47,907 nucleotides of DNA from Butyrivibrio sp. (GCA_015056655.1 SVFV01000028.1:1-47907), one strand, 5' to 3'. Counted from the first letter of the stretch, positions 33,005 to 42,054 are shown. Notes: a model not told the origin generated them from the sequence alone. Numbers and translations are program-made.

Positions 33005-34414
33005 ATGATTAAAGACAATCAGACAAATCTTAATAGATTGCATATTGTTGGGGATGGAATATTAATAGCCTGTTCTTATGTACTGGCCTGGTATATCAAG
33101 TTTGAATCACCTTTTTCAAATGTGGATCCAGAGGTCGGTTACCTTTCTATGGGCACTTATTTTTCAGCCCTCTATTTTTTGATACCCGCATATCTGATCT
33201 TATATAGCGTTTCCAATCTGTACACACCTCAGCGTGCAACTAAGATGCGCTATGAGCTATACAATATTTTCAGGGCTAACATAGTTGGTCTTATTGGATT
33301 CTATGTTGCTTTGTTCATGGTTAAGCAGATAGACTTCTCGCGTACCATGATCGCATACTTTGCAGTTATAAATGTGATTCTCACAGCGCTTTCCAGAATT
33401 CTTCTGAGACGTTTCCTTAGATATATCAGAAGAAAAGGCTACAATCTTAAACATATTCTTCTTATTGGATATTCCAGATCTGCAGAAGGATACATCAGCA
33501 GGATAAACAACAATCCTCAGTGGGGATATGTTGTAAGTGGAATCCTTGATGATATGGTGCCTATTGGTACAAGCTATCATGGAGTTAAGGTAATTGGTGA
33601 GATAGATATGCTCTCAAGATTCCTTGCGGATAATGGTTATGATGAGATCACTATCACACTTCCGCTGGACAGATATGACAAGCTTGAGGAGCTGGTTGCA
33701 ATCTGTGAGGAGTCAGGTGTTCATACGAAGTTCATTCCGGACTATACCAGTTTGTTCCCGAGTAACCCTTACACTGAAGAAATACTTGGTCTTCCTGTTA
33801 TCAATATCAGGTATGTACCTTTAACAAATGGATTTAATGCAGCTGTGAAGAGAGTGGCAGATATTATAGGCTCGATTCTTTTGATTATCCTGTTTTCGCC
33901 TGCTATGCTGCTTTCAGCAATAGCGGTTAAAGTATCAAGTCCTGGACCCATTATCTTTAAGCAGGAGAGAGTTGGTCTTCATGGCAAGAGCTTTATGATG
34001 TACAAGTTCAGAACTATGGAGGTTCAGTCTGAGAAGGCTGAAAAGAAGGGGTGGACTACCAAGGATGATCCTCGAGTAACAAAGGTTGGTCGATTCCTCA
34101 GAAAACATAGTATAGATGAGATGCCTCAGTTCTTTAATGTGTTGCTTGGCGATATGTCACTTGTTGGACCAAGACCTGAAAGACCTCAGTTCGTAGTGAA
34201 GTTTAAGGGCGAGATTCCAAGATATATGGTTAAGCATCAGGTGCGCCCCGGAATTACCGGATGGGCACAGGTCAATGGCTACAGAGGAGATACTTCAATT
34301 CGTAAGAGAATTGAGTACGATATCTATTATATTGAGAACTGGACCTTTGAGTTCGACATAAGGATTTTGTTTGGAACACTGTTCCATGGCTTCGTTAACA
34401 AGAATGCATATTAG
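33005..34414 (+). CDS. Polyprenyl-phosphate glycosyl-1-phosphate transferase (WbaP/EpsE type)
   Basis: The product has 469 residues. Four N-terminal helices (about 10-130), a CoA-binding-like middle domain (HILLIGYSRSAEGYI) and a fifth hydrophobic segment (about 280-300) precede the bacterial sugar transferase domain: FKQERVGLHGKSFMMYKFRTM, DEMPQFFNVLLGDMSLVGPRP and RPGITGWAQVNGYRGDT. It starts chain synthesis by moving a sugar 1-phosphate from a UDP-sugar to undecaprenyl phosphate. No ribosome site lies before the ATG, and an extended -10 sits 12 nt upstream. The start agrees with family N-termini. It is the only clear initiating enzyme in the cluster. Confidence 0.94.
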   Translation: MIKDNQTNLNRLHIVGDGILIACSYVLAWYIKFESPFSNVDPEVGYLSMGTYFSALYFLIPAYLILYSVSNLYTPQRATKMRYELYNIFRANIVGLIGFYVALFMVKQIDFSRTMIAYFAVINVILTALSRILLRRFLRYIRRKGYNLKHILLIGYSRSAEGYISRINNNPQWGYVVSGILDDMVPIGTSYHGVKVIGEIDMLSRFLADNGYDEITITLPLDRYDKLEELVAICEESGVHTKFIPDYTSLFPSNPYTEEILGLPVINIRYVPLTNGFNAAVKRVADIIGSILLIILFSPAMLLSAIAVKVSSPGPIIFKQERVGLHGKSFMMYKFRTMEVQSEKAEKKGWTTKDDPRVTKVGRFLRKHSIDEMPQFFNVLLGDMSLVGPRPERPQFVVKFKGEIPRYMVKHQVRPGITGWAQVNGYRGDTSIRKRIEYDIYYIENWTFEFDIRILFGTLFHGFVNKNAY

Positions 34415-34426
34415 AAGTTATTCGAC

Positions 34427-34455
34427 TTGTATAATTTCCTTTTTTATGTCAAAAT
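34427..34455 (+). promoter_or_regulatory. Possible promoter for the LCP gene
   Basis: TTGTAT (34427-34432), 17 nt, CAAAAT (34450-34455); alternatively TATAAT at 34430-34435 could be a -10 without a -35. Both are weak. Confidence 0.3.
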
Positions 34456-34493
34456 AGTTCAGTGGAAATCAAGCTAAAAAGGAGATTACTGAC

Positions 34494-35636
34494 ATGTCCA
34501 ATCGCGGTGACGATGAGGTAAGAGGTAATAGAAACGGAGCCAGACGCAGTCCGAACGGACGTAGGAGAGGTCCTAAGAGAAGAGATAAGAAACGCGCTTT
34601 TATAGTGCTTGGAGTAGAATTAGTTCTACTTATTTTACTGATTGTAGCAGCATGGTTCTTGTTTGGAGGAGTTGGAGTTGATAAGGTTGGTAAGGTTAAC
34701 CTTGATGAAGAAACAATTTCTGCCAGCGTGAACAGCGGAGTTGAAGAGAATGAGGAGATGACGGGTTACACCAATATCGCACTGTTCGGTGTTGATGACA
34801 GAGGTGGCAGACTCGATAAGAAGACAAGATCTGACTCAATCATTATTGCTTCTATAAACAATGCTACTCATGAGATTAAGCTTGTTTCAGTATATCGTGA
34901 TACATATCTTAATCTTAGTAATGATTCATATAATAAGTGTAATGCAGCTTATGCAGCAGGTGGTCCTGAGCAGGCTATCTCAATGCTTAATATGAACCTT
35001 GATATGGATATTACAGACTTTATTACCGTTGGTTTTGGAGGACTTACAGATATAGTTAATCAGCTTGGCGGTATAGAGATCAATGTTGAGGAGAATGAAA
35101 TTACTCACCTTAACAACTATCAGTCAACAATGGCTAGTGAGAAAGAGCTGAACATGAAGTACACACCTGTTACAGAGCCTGGACTTCAGACTTTGGACGG
35201 ACTTCAGGCAACAGCTTATTGTCGAATCAGATATACAGCTGGTGATGATTTCAAACGTGCTGAGAGACAGAGAACTGTCCTTATGGCAATCCTTGAGAAG
35301 GCAAAGACAGCAAGTGCTACTGACCTTGTTAAGGTTGCAAACAGCGTATTTGGAGAAACATATACATCCTTTGATTTGGATGAGATCATAAATGACTATC
35401 TGCCTAATATTACAAAGTATTCAGTAGTATCAAATGATGGTTTCCCGATGGCAGATATGCGTTCAACAGGAACCATGGGTAAGAAGGGAAGTTGCGTTCT
35501 TCCTGTAACACTTGCAACAAATGTAAAGTGGCTGCATGAATTCCTTTTTGATGACACAAGCTATGAAGTATCATCAAGCGTTCAGAAGTATAGTGATAAG
35601 ATTGCTGCTGATGTTGCTGAGTATATAGGCGAATAA
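34494..35636 (+). CDS. LytR-CpsA-Psr (LCP) family cell-wall glycopolymer ligase
   Basis: The product has 380 residues. A strongly basic cytoplasmic tail (about 1-33) and one helix (34-58) are followed by the LCP domain: IALFGVDDRGG, TRSDSIIIASIN, LVSVYRDTYLNL with the catalytic Arg, and YCRIRYTAGDDFKRAERQR, which bind the polyprenyl pyrophosphate. LCP enzymes move lipid-linked glycans onto peptidoglycan outside the cell. GGAG at 34481-34484 is 9 nt before the ATG. It lies directly behind the initiating transferase, so it probably attaches the product of this cluster to the wall. A strong terminator follows. Confidence 0.94.
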   Translation: MSNRGDDEVRGNRNGARRSPNGRRRGPKRRDKKRAFIVLGVELVLLILLIVAAWFLFGGVGVDKVGKVNLDEETISASVNSGVEENEEMTGYTNIALFGVDDRGGRLDKKTRSDSIIIASINNATHEIKLVSVYRDTYLNLSNDSYNKCNAAYAAGGPEQAISMLNMNLDMDITDFITVGFGGLTDIVNQLGGIEINVEENEITHLNNYQSTMASEKELNMKYTPVTEPGLQTLDGLQATAYCRIRYTAGDDFKRAERQRTVLMAILEKAKTASATDLVKVANSVFGETYTSFDLDEIINDYLPNITKYSVVSNDGFPMADMRSTGTMGKKGSCVLPVTLATNVKWLHEFLFDDTSYEVSSSVQKYSDKIAADVAEYIGE

Positions 35637-35651
35637 GTAACCTCAAAAATT

Positions 35652-35677
35652 AAGCCCCGGATTCATTCGGGGCTTTT
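35652..35677 (+). terminator. Intrinsic terminator after the LCP gene
   Basis: AAGCCCCG pairs perfectly with CGGGGCTT around an 8-nt loop and is followed by a short T run. It ends about 20 nt before the next start codon. Confidence 0.8.
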
Positions 35678-35697
35678 ACTTACTAAAGGTATGATTT

Positions 35698-36624
35698 ATG
35701 CAAAAGGTTGATGTGATTATTCCGGTATATAAGCCGGGAGCGGAGCTTTCAATGCTTATAGATGAACTTGAGAAACAGGCATTTGCTCCCAATAAGATAA
35801 TAATTATAAATACTGAAAAAAGATATTTTGTTGAAAACAAAAGTGTTGTAGACACAGTCGCTAAATATGAGAATGTTGAAGTTCATCATATTAATAAGAG
35901 TGAGTTTGATCATGGTAACACCAGAAATATGGGTGTGCACATGTCCGATGCTGAGTTTTTCCTTATGATAACTCAGGATGCTGTTCCTAGAGATAACATG
36001 CTAATATCTCATCTTGTTCGTGCACTTCAGGATCCTAAGGTTGCTGCAGCCTATGGCAGACAGTATCCCAAGGCAGATTGTAACCTTGCAGAGAGATATT
36101 CCAGGAAGTTCAACTATCCTACAGAGGGCATGAGAAAGACTATTAAGGATCTTCCTAAGCTTGGAATTAAGACATTTTTCTGCTCCAATGTATGTGCTAT
36201 GTACAGAAGAGATGTGTTTGACGAAGTCGGAGGATTCTTGCAGAGAGCTATCTTTAATGAAGATATGGTTTATGCAGGGAATGCAATGTATAAGGGATAT
36301 GCTATATGCTATGTGCCTGAAGCAGGGGTAATTCATTCCCATAATTATTCATATACTCAGCAGTTCCATAGAAACTTTGACCTTGGAGTGTCCCAGACAG
36401 ACCATCCGGAGATATTCTCCGGCATACGCTCAGAGACTGAGGGCAAAAAGATGGTCAGAGATACTATCAGACACTTTAGACATATTGGTAAGTTTTATCT
36501 GGTTCCTGACTATATTATTATGTGTGGCTTCAGGTTCCTTGGATATAAGCTTGGCAGGAAATACAAACTCCTTCCGAAGAAGCTGGTTGTTGCGTTTTCA
36601 ATGAACAAAGAATATTGGAAATAA
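35698..36624 (+). CDS. GT2 rhamnosyltransferase-like glycosyltransferase
   Basis: The product has 308 residues. VDVIIPVYKPG, FDHGNTRNMG, the metal-site region TQDAVPRD and CSNVCAMYRRDVFDEVGGF, NEDMVYAG and HSHNYSYTQQFHR belong to the RfbN/RgpB-like rhamnosyltransferases. AAAGG 8 nt upstream supports the ATG at 35698. It stands right behind a terminator, so it either depends on read-through or on a promoter I cannot see in the 21-nt space. It probably adds a rhamnose to the chain built by the cluster. Confidence 0.88.
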   Translation: MQKVDVIIPVYKPGAELSMLIDELEKQAFAPNKIIIINTEKRYFVENKSVVDTVAKYENVEVHHINKSEFDHGNTRNMGVHMSDAEFFLMITQDAVPRDNMLISHLVRALQDPKVAAAYGRQYPKADCNLAERYSRKFNYPTEGMRKTIKDLPKLGIKTFFCSNVCAMYRRDVFDEVGGFLQRAIFNEDMVYAGNAMYKGYAICYVPEAGVIHSHNYSYTQQFHRNFDLGVSQTDHPEIFSGIRSETEGKKMVRDTIRHFRHIGKFYLVPDYIIMCGFRFLGYKLGRKYKLLPKKLVVAFSMNKEYWK

Positions 36625-36686
36625 TTAGCGGGTTGATTGTTTGGCAGGCAGTGTGCAGCGCATGAATGCACAACAGAGGGAATTAC

Positions 36687-37325
36687 ATGGATACGAGACT
36701 ATCAGACGGCGATATAAAGAGTTGGGAAGAAGTTAGCCTTTTGTACAATTCAGCTTTGAAACAGATAAATACAAAGCTGGAGATTCTTAATGATGAGTTT
36801 CAGGAGGTTCACAGATATAATCCTATAGAACACATCAAATCCAGAATTAAGACGCCTGAGAGCATTGTCAAAAAGCTCAAGAGGCATGGCTATGAATCGA
36901 CGTTAGAGAATATGATCAAATATGTAAATGACATAGCAGGTATTCGTATTATCTGCTCATTTACGTCGGATATATACAGAATTGCTGATATGATCAGTAA
37001 TCAGCGTGATATCAAGGTCCTTACTATCAAGGATTACATTATGAATCCCAAGCCCAGTGGCTATAGAAGCTACCACATGATTCTGGCAGTGCCGGTTTAT
37101 TTATCAGACAGAATGGCTGATGTAAAGGTTGAAGTGCAGATACGTACTGTAGCTATGGATTTCTGGGCAAGTCTTGAGCATAAGATTCAGTACAAATTTG
37201 AATCCAAGGCACCTGCGACTATTAAGGCGCAGCTTTTTGAATGTGCAAAAATAGTATCTGAGCTGGATGAGAGAATGCTTACTCTTAATGATGAGATACA
37301 GTCGGTTACAACTGATGGGGACTAA
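36687..37325 (+). CDS. relQ: Small alarmone synthetase, (p)ppGpp synthase
   Basis: The product has 212 residues. The ATG at 36687 has GAGGG 6 nt upstream; an ATG at 36666 precedes that site. The RelA/SpoT synthetase fold is clear: RIKTPESIVKKLKR, NDIAGIRIICSF, NPKPSGYRSYHMI, VEVQIRT and DFWASLEHKIQYK. There is no hydrolase or regulatory domain, as in RelQ/YjbM. It makes (p)ppGpp or pGpp from GTP/GDP and ATP; related enzymes in Firmicutes respond to envelope stress. The space before it contains a TGTGCA/TGCACA inverted repeat that may form a small hairpin. Confidence 0.94.
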   Translation: MDTRLSDGDIKSWEEVSLLYNSALKQINTKLEILNDEFQEVHRYNPIEHIKSRIKTPESIVKKLKRHGYESTLENMIKYVNDIAGIRIICSFTSDIYRIADMISNQRDIKVLTIKDYIMNPKPSGYRSYHMILAVPVYLSDRMADVKVEVQIRTVAMDFWASLEHKIQYKFESKAPATIKAQLFECAKIVSELDERMLTLNDEIQSVTTDGD

Positions 37326-37597
37326 TCCCCATTAATGAGGAGTGCCCAGGCACCTCTCGGCACCCGGGCTATTATGAAAAAATTTATCTATCTTTCGGAG
37401 CTTTAATTGACGCTCTTAGTGGCGGATATTTTCCTTGCCACAATGTAGATTATAACAATGAATTATTAATAAAATATGAACAAACTTTAAACTAGGGGTT
37501 AATTTAGACAAAAGAATGGCTATTCAAAAAGATTTATTGTGCGAAATGCATAAATGATGTAACCTAGTATAAAACGATTCAGATAGCGGGAGGGGAT
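37326..37597 (+). other. 272-nt intergenic region with several hairpins
   Basis: No gene is visible. From left to right: a G+C-rich hairpin (37344-37369, GCCC with GGGC and inner GG/CC pairs) that may terminate relQ; a small GGAGC/GCTCT hairpin (about 37397-37416); a GTGGC/GCCAC hairpin (37419-37441); an A+T-rich stretch; and TATAAA at 37568-37573 as possible -10 for the next gene. I could not match it to a known riboswitch class. Confidence 0.5.
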
Positions 37598-38122
37598 ATG
37601 GAAAATTTCATGGACAGGCAGGCAAATAAGCTCAGCGCGCAGGAAATGATAAAGGCTAACGAGGCAGCTGAAGCCGCTCGCAGACAACAGATTGAGGATC
37701 AAAACAAGCATTATGAGAAGGAAATCGAAGTTCTTAGGCAAAATGCACAAAATCTGGAAGATAGGCTGAATAATATCGACACTGCTTTGGATGGTCTTAA
37801 TAAGCGCATAGATGCCAGTGATGAAGCTACTCATGATGTTGGTGTAAGAATCTACAGAAATGTTCAGGCATCTGTTGCAGATGAACAGAATAAGCAGCTT
37901 GAAGAAATCAAAGAAAATTTACAGAAGCAGATGGACAGTATCAGGGGCGAATTCTCTGTTTTGGTTAGAAGACTTGATACTACAAGAAATCAGCTTGAAG
38001 AAGAATATAGGGATAGTAGTAGACAGAAAACGAAAGGTCTGATACCTTTAGTTGTGATTGTTTTGCTTATATCAATCGCAGATATTGTGATAAATATACT
38101 AAGAGTTTTAGGTTTGGTTTAA
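37598..38122 (+). CDS. Coiled-coil protein with C-terminal membrane anchor
   Basis: The product has 174 residues. Residues 10-140 are charged and helical with heptad-like spacing, rich in Q, E, K and N, as expected for a long coiled coil; one hydrophobic helix (about 148-172) closes the protein, with KGLIPLVVIV at its start. It would be tail-anchored with the coiled coil in the cytoplasm. GGGAGGGG precedes the ATG. No family is recognised. It is 3 nt from the M23 peptidase gene, so it may help place or regulate that wall enzyme, as some coiled-coil partners do; this is inferred from position only. Confidence 0.75.
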   Translation: MENFMDRQANKLSAQEMIKANEAAEAARRQQIEDQNKHYEKEIEVLRQNAQNLEDRLNNIDTALDGLNKRIDASDEATHDVGVRIYRNVQASVADEQNKQLEEIKENLQKQMDSIRGEFSVLVRRLDTTRNQLEEEYRDSSRQKTKGLIPLVVIVLLISIADIVINILRVLGLV

Positions 38123-38125
38123 AGA

Positions 38126-39703
38126 ATGAAGTTTAAAGGCTACAAGAAAATACGAATAGGTATGATTCAGGGAACAGCTATTGCAGCTGTGCTATGGACC
38201 ATTTTTATACTTCCTGTTTATACGCCTGTAAAAAGTAGTGGAAATAATATATTCAAGATTTCCCTTAATGGAGAGTATGTTGGAACCCTCTCTTCAGAAC
38301 AGGCAGCCAGGAAATGCCTAAGGGCAGCCAGAAGGCTTTTTGCAAAGGGCAGTGATGAACTTGTTTTAGCAGATGCGAATATGACTATGGAAGCTGATGA
38401 TGTTTACTTTGGAGAAATCGACAGCTCACGTACAGTCAGAGACAACATGTTAAAGGTTCTTGAGAAAAATGTATCTACCACATTTGAGAGATCCTATACC
38501 GTCAAAATAAATAAGTATTCAGTTAATCTGTCCAGTAAGGATGATGTATTTGCTCTCCTTCAGGCAGCTTTAGGTAAATATGATACAGAGAATGCCTACA
38601 GCGTTGATCTTGTTGCTGATCCATCAAGAGAAGTTAATGTTTTAACTTCTGAAATAGTTTCAAAGGAAGAAGTTGAAGCCAAGCAGTCGAGCGTAAACCT
38701 TCCAGAAGCAGGCCTTGACAGCGCTATTTCAGAAATTTTTGAAAAGATAAAACCCCTTATTAACGAAAAAGAATTCGATGACTACAAGCTTGGTCTTGTA
38801 GATATAGATTTTGGAGACAAGATAGAGGTAGTAGAGAGTTATCTCCCTTCATCAGAGATCACATCTTTAAGCCAGGCTATTGATGAAGTTACAAAGGATC
38901 AGGAGACTCCTCAGATATATGAGATTCAGTCGGGAGACACCCTGGGACTTATTGCAGAGAATTTCAACATTCCTCTTGCTGATCTCATCGATATGAATGA
39001 GACTATTGAAAATGAGGAATCAATGATAAGAGTTGGTGACGAAATCATAGTTACTGTTCCTGAGCCAGAACTTGCAGTAGATTATACTAAACAGGAATAC
39101 TATGAAGAGGATTATGAAGCAGATATCATCTATATTGATAATGATTCATGGTACACCACCAAATCCGTTGTTGTTCAGGAACCATCAGCTGGACATCGTA
39201 AAGCGGTAGCCCTTGTAAGCTATGAGAATAATAAAGAGATTAGCAGGGATATCCAGAAAGAAGAAGTTACCTATGAGGCTGTTCCCAAGATAGTAGAACG
39301 CGGAACAATAGTGCCTCCTACGTATATTAAGCCTATTTCAGGTGGAAGACTGTCCTCCGGCTTTGGAAGACGTAAATCTCCTACTAAGGGAGCCAGCACA
39401 TACCATAAGGGTGTCGACTGGGCTACACCTGTAGGAACAGCTGTAATGGCATCCAATGGCGGTGTTGTTACAAGAGCAGGATGGGGAAGAGGATACGGAT
39501 ATGTTATCTATATCAGCCATTCTGACGGAAGAGAAACAAGATATGGCCATCTGTCCAAGATACTTGTAAAGAGTGGACAGTCAGTAAAACAGGGAGAGAA
39601 GATAGCCCTCAGTGGAAATACCGGTGTAAGTACAGGCGCGCATTTGCACTTTGAGATTCTCATAGGTGGATCTCAGGTGAATCCGCTTGATTACTTGAAT
39701 TGA
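38126..39703 (+). CDS. M23 metallopeptidase with LysM and G5-like domains
   Basis: The product has 525 residues. A basic N-terminus and one helix (about 11-31) are followed by a region of about 200 residues without clear match, a LysM domain (IYEIQSGDTLGLIAENFN, about 267-312), a G5-like region (KEVT, IVERGT, about 330-400) and the M23 domain (405-523). The zinc ligands are seen in YHKGVDWA and in HLHFEI, with RYGHLSK between. It should cut peptide bonds in peptidoglycan outside the membrane. The LysM and G5 parts bind wall glycan. It is probably translated together with the coiled-coil gene 3 nt upstream. Confidence 0.93.
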   Translation: MKFKGYKKIRIGMIQGTAIAAVLWTIFILPVYTPVKSSGNNIFKISLNGEYVGTLSSEQAARKCLRAARRLFAKGSDELVLADANMTMEADDVYFGEIDSSRTVRDNMLKVLEKNVSTTFERSYTVKINKYSVNLSSKDDVFALLQAALGKYDTENAYSVDLVADPSREVNVLTSEIVSKEEVEAKQSSVNLPEAGLDSAISEIFEKIKPLINEKEFDDYKLGLVDIDFGDKIEVVESYLPSSEITSLSQAIDEVTKDQETPQIYEIQSGDTLGLIAENFNIPLADLIDMNETIENEESMIRVGDEIIVTVPEPELAVDYTKQEYYEEDYEADIIYIDNDSWYTTKSVVVQEPSAGHRKAVALVSYENNKEISRDIQKEEVTYEAVPKIVERGTIVPPTYIKPISGGRLSSGFGRRKSPTKGASTYHKGVDWATPVGTAVMASNGGVVTRAGWGRGYGYVIYISHSDGRETRYGHLSKILVKSGQSVKQGEKIALSGNTGVSTGAHLHFEILIGGSQVNPLDYLN

Positions 39704-39713
39704 TGCGCCCCAT

Positions 39714-39742
39714 TTTACAAATTAGTGTATTTGTGGTATAAC
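39714..39742 (+). promoter_or_regulatory. Promoter for murA
   Basis: TTTACA (39714-39719), 17 nt, TATAAC (39737-39742) with a TGG extension before the -10. The leader would be 55-65 nt. Confidence 0.7.
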
Positions 39743-39815
39743 ATAATGCGTTTACATTTAATGGGGAGAAATCGATTCATTAACTAAGGATGTTCACGAG
39801 GATGTGGATATAGAT

Positions 39816-41108
39816 ATGGAAAAATATGTGATTAAAGGCGGAACTCCGCTTGTTGGCGAGGTTGAGATAGGTGGCGCCAAAAATGCTGCGCTTGCCATTT
39901 TAGCCGCAGCTACTATGACAAATGAGACAGTATATATAGATAATATGCCCGATGAGGCTGATACTAATGTTATGCTCCAGGCCATGGAGAGTATCGGTGT
40001 ATTTGTCGAACGTGTAAGCAGACATTCTGTTAAAATCAATGCTTCTAATGTTAGTTCCTACAAGATTGAGAATGAATATATAAAGAAAATACGTGCATCA
40101 TACTATATGATTGGTGCATTTCTTGGAAAATATAAGAGTGCACAGGTAGTGCTTCCCGGTGGCTGTAATATTGGGCTTAGACCTATTGACCAGCACATCA
40201 AGGGATTTACAGCTCTTGGAGCAAATGTGACTATTGAGCATGGAAGTATCAATGCTCAGGCTGACAACCTTGTTGCAAGCCATATTTATTTGGATATTGC
40301 CAGCGTTGGAGCAACCATTAACATAATGATGGCTGCATCAATGGCAGAGGGTAAAACTATAATTGAGAATGCGGCTAAGGAACCACACGTGGTTGACCTT
40401 GCCAACTTCCTTAACAGTATGGGTGCTGATATAAAGGGCGCTGGTACAGATATTATCCGTATCAGAGGCGTTGAGAAGCTCCATGGTACAGAATATACTA
40501 TCATTCCTGATCAGATCGAGGCAGGCACATTTATGATGGCTGCAGCGGCTACTAAGGGTGATATTACTATTAAGAATGTAATTCCTAAGCACTTGGAATC
40601 AATCAGTGCGAAGCTTATAGAGATGGGATGTCAGGTTTTGGAGTCAGATGACGCTGTTCGTGTCGTTGCTACAAAGCGTATGAGGAATGCTCATGTTAAG
40701 ACATTGCCCTATCCTGGGTATCCTACGGATATGCAGCCTCAGATTACTGTTGTACTTGGCCTTGCAAATGGCATAAGCCTTGTTACAGAATCGTTGTTTG
40801 AGAATCGCTTTAAATATGTTGATGAGCTCACCAGAATGGGAGCCAATATTAAGGTTGAAGGAAGCACAGCCATTATTGAAGGTGTAGATAAGTACACAGG
40901 TGCTGATGTATCAGCTCCCGATCTTCGTGCTGGAGCAGCGCTTGTTATAGCTGGACTTACAGCAGATGGATTTACCACAGTAGAGGATATTAAATTCATC
41001 GAGCGTGGATACGAAGATTTCGATGTTAAACTTAGAGAACTGGGTGCTCAGATTGAGAAGATTGATACTGACAGAGATGAGCAGAAGTTTAAGCTGAAGT
41101 TTGCTTGA
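39816..41108 (+). CDS. murA: UDP-N-acetylglucosamine 1-carboxyvinyltransferase
   Basis: The product has 430 residues from the ATG at 39816, which gives the usual MEKYVIKGG start. A GTG at 39804 is an alternative; neither has a well-spaced ribosome site (GAGG at 39798-39801 is too near one and far from the other). GGAKNAALAIL, the catalytic-cysteine loop PGGCNIGLRP, PDQIEAGTFM and the C-terminal DLRAGAALVIAGL are conserved. It adds enolpyruvate to UDP-GlcNAc, the first committed step to peptidoglycan, in the cytoplasm. The Cys in the loop predicts fosfomycin sensitivity. A strong terminator follows. Confidence 0.96.
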   Translation: MEKYVIKGGTPLVGEVEIGGAKNAALAILAAATMTNETVYIDNMPDEADTNVMLQAMESIGVFVERVSRHSVKINASNVSSYKIENEYIKKIRASYYMIGAFLGKYKSAQVVLPGGCNIGLRPIDQHIKGFTALGANVTIEHGSINAQADNLVASHIYLDIASVGATINIMMAASMAEGKTIIENAAKEPHVVDLANFLNSMGADIKGAGTDIIRIRGVEKLHGTEYTIIPDQIEAGTFMMAAAATKGDITIKNVIPKHLESISAKLIEMGCQVLESDDAVRVVATKRMRNAHVKTLPYPGYPTDMQPQITVVLGLANGISLVTESLFENRFKYVDELTRMGANIKVEGSTAIIEGVDKYTGADVSAPDLRAGAALVIAGLTADGFTTVEDIKFIERGYEDFDVKLRELGAQIEKIDTDRDEQKFKLKFA

Positions 41109-41150
41109 TGTATCATAGCTACTCTGTTAGATAAAGATAGAATTAAAAAT

Positions 41151-41200
41151 CCCCCAATAAGCAGATTGCTATGAATCTGGTTATTGGGGGTTAGTTTTTT
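41151..41200. terminator. Bidirectional terminator between murA and ribU
   Basis: CCCCCAATAA (41151-41160) pairs with TTATTGGGGG (41181-41190), and CAGATT with AATCTG inside, around a 6-nt loop. A T run follows on the plus strand (41195-41200) and an A run precedes it, so it can serve both converging genes. Confidence 0.9.
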
Positions 41201-41212
41201 GCCAAGTACTGT

Positions 41213-41980
41213 TTATTCTGACTGAGTTGCTTCCTGTTTTCTTACTGTTACTAATGTAGCGTTCTTAAGGATAGGACTGAGCTGCTTATAAATTGCAAAT
41301 GTGATAACTGTAATTACAGCACCCTTAAGGAGATTAAGGGGAGCTACTGCCAAAAGAACAAATGATGTAAGGTTTGTGATTGAAGGATTAACAGCTGTTC
41401 CCATTCCGATGAGAGCATCTATCGGCATTCCATAAAGTGCTGCGAATGCAGGGAGCAGATAAAAGGCATTAAGTGAACTTCCTACGATTGTGATTACAAG
41501 AGTACCAACTGCGCAAGAGATCATTGCATTCTTTCTTGTCTTCTTGAACAGATAGATGATTGAAGCAGGAAGCACATAACTGCATCCAACTACGAAGTTT
41601 GCAAGCTCACCAACAAATGCTGTTGTTGTTCCGTTAAGGATAAGGTTGAGCAGGATCTTGATGAACTCGATTAGTACGCCTGTCATAGGACCAAATGCAA
41701 ATGCACCGATTACTGCAGGAAGATCAGATAAATCAATCTTGTAGAAGCTTGGTGCGAAAAATACAGGTATCTCGAAAAGCATCAGCACACCTGATATTGC
41801 AGAGAACAGACCGATAATTACTACTTTTCTTGTACTCAGCCCGGTGTTCTTATCACCTGTCTTCTTTGCTACGATAACCTCAGCAACCTTTGCTGCAGCA
41901 AACATTGCGACGATTAGCAGCAAAAATACAGCTACGTAGCCGGCATTCTCGGCAATTGATGTTATTAAGTTGTTGTTCAT
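41213..41980 (-). CDS. ribU: Riboflavin ECF transporter substrate-binding subunit
   Basis: The product has 255 residues. An additional N-terminal helix (about 14-34) precedes the six-helix S-component fold. RKVVIIGLFSAISGVLMLFEIP, the substrate-side FAPSFYKIDLSDLPAVIGAFAFGP block and the ILLNLILNGTTTAFVGELANF helix are typical of RibU. Together with an energising module encoded elsewhere it imports riboflavin. The FMN riboswitch upstream confirms the vitamin. GGAGGAG lies 8-9 nt before the ATG and can be paired by an upstream TCCTCC (minus strand), so control is likely at translation. The gene stands alone and converges on murA. Confidence 0.94.
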   Translation of the reverse strand: MNNNLITSIAENAGYVAVFLLLIVAMFAAAKVAEVIVAKKTGDKNTGLSTRKVVIIGLFSAISGVLMLFEIPVFFAPSFYKIDLSDLPAVIGAFAFGPMTGVLIEFIKILLNLILNGTTTAFVGELANFVVGCSYVLPASIIYLFKKTRKNAMISCAVGTLVITIVGSSLNAFYLLPAFAALYGMPIDALIGMGTAVNPSITNLTSFVLLAVAPLNLLKGAVITVITFAIYKQLSPILKNATLVTVRKQEATQSE

Positions 41981-41988
41981 GGAATTTC

Positions 41989-42012
41989 TCCTCCTTTATT
42001 GGTCGGGGAGGA
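41989..42012 (-). promoter_or_regulatory. Hairpin that can hide the ribU ribosome site
   Basis: In the minus-strand RNA, TCCTCC (42007-42012) is complementary over six bases to GGAGGA (41989-41994), the ribosome site of ribU, with a 12-nt loop. No intrinsic terminator is seen between the riboswitch and the gene. Confidence 0.6.
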
Positions 42013-42054
42013 CTAGATAAAGATAATGCGCTATGAAATTTCTAGTATAACGAC

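Noticed and set aside
37326..37450. Known riboswitch (ZTP, c-di-GMP, THF) before the coiled-coil gene
   Set aside because: Single short blocks look similar, but the order of conserved elements of these classes is not there.
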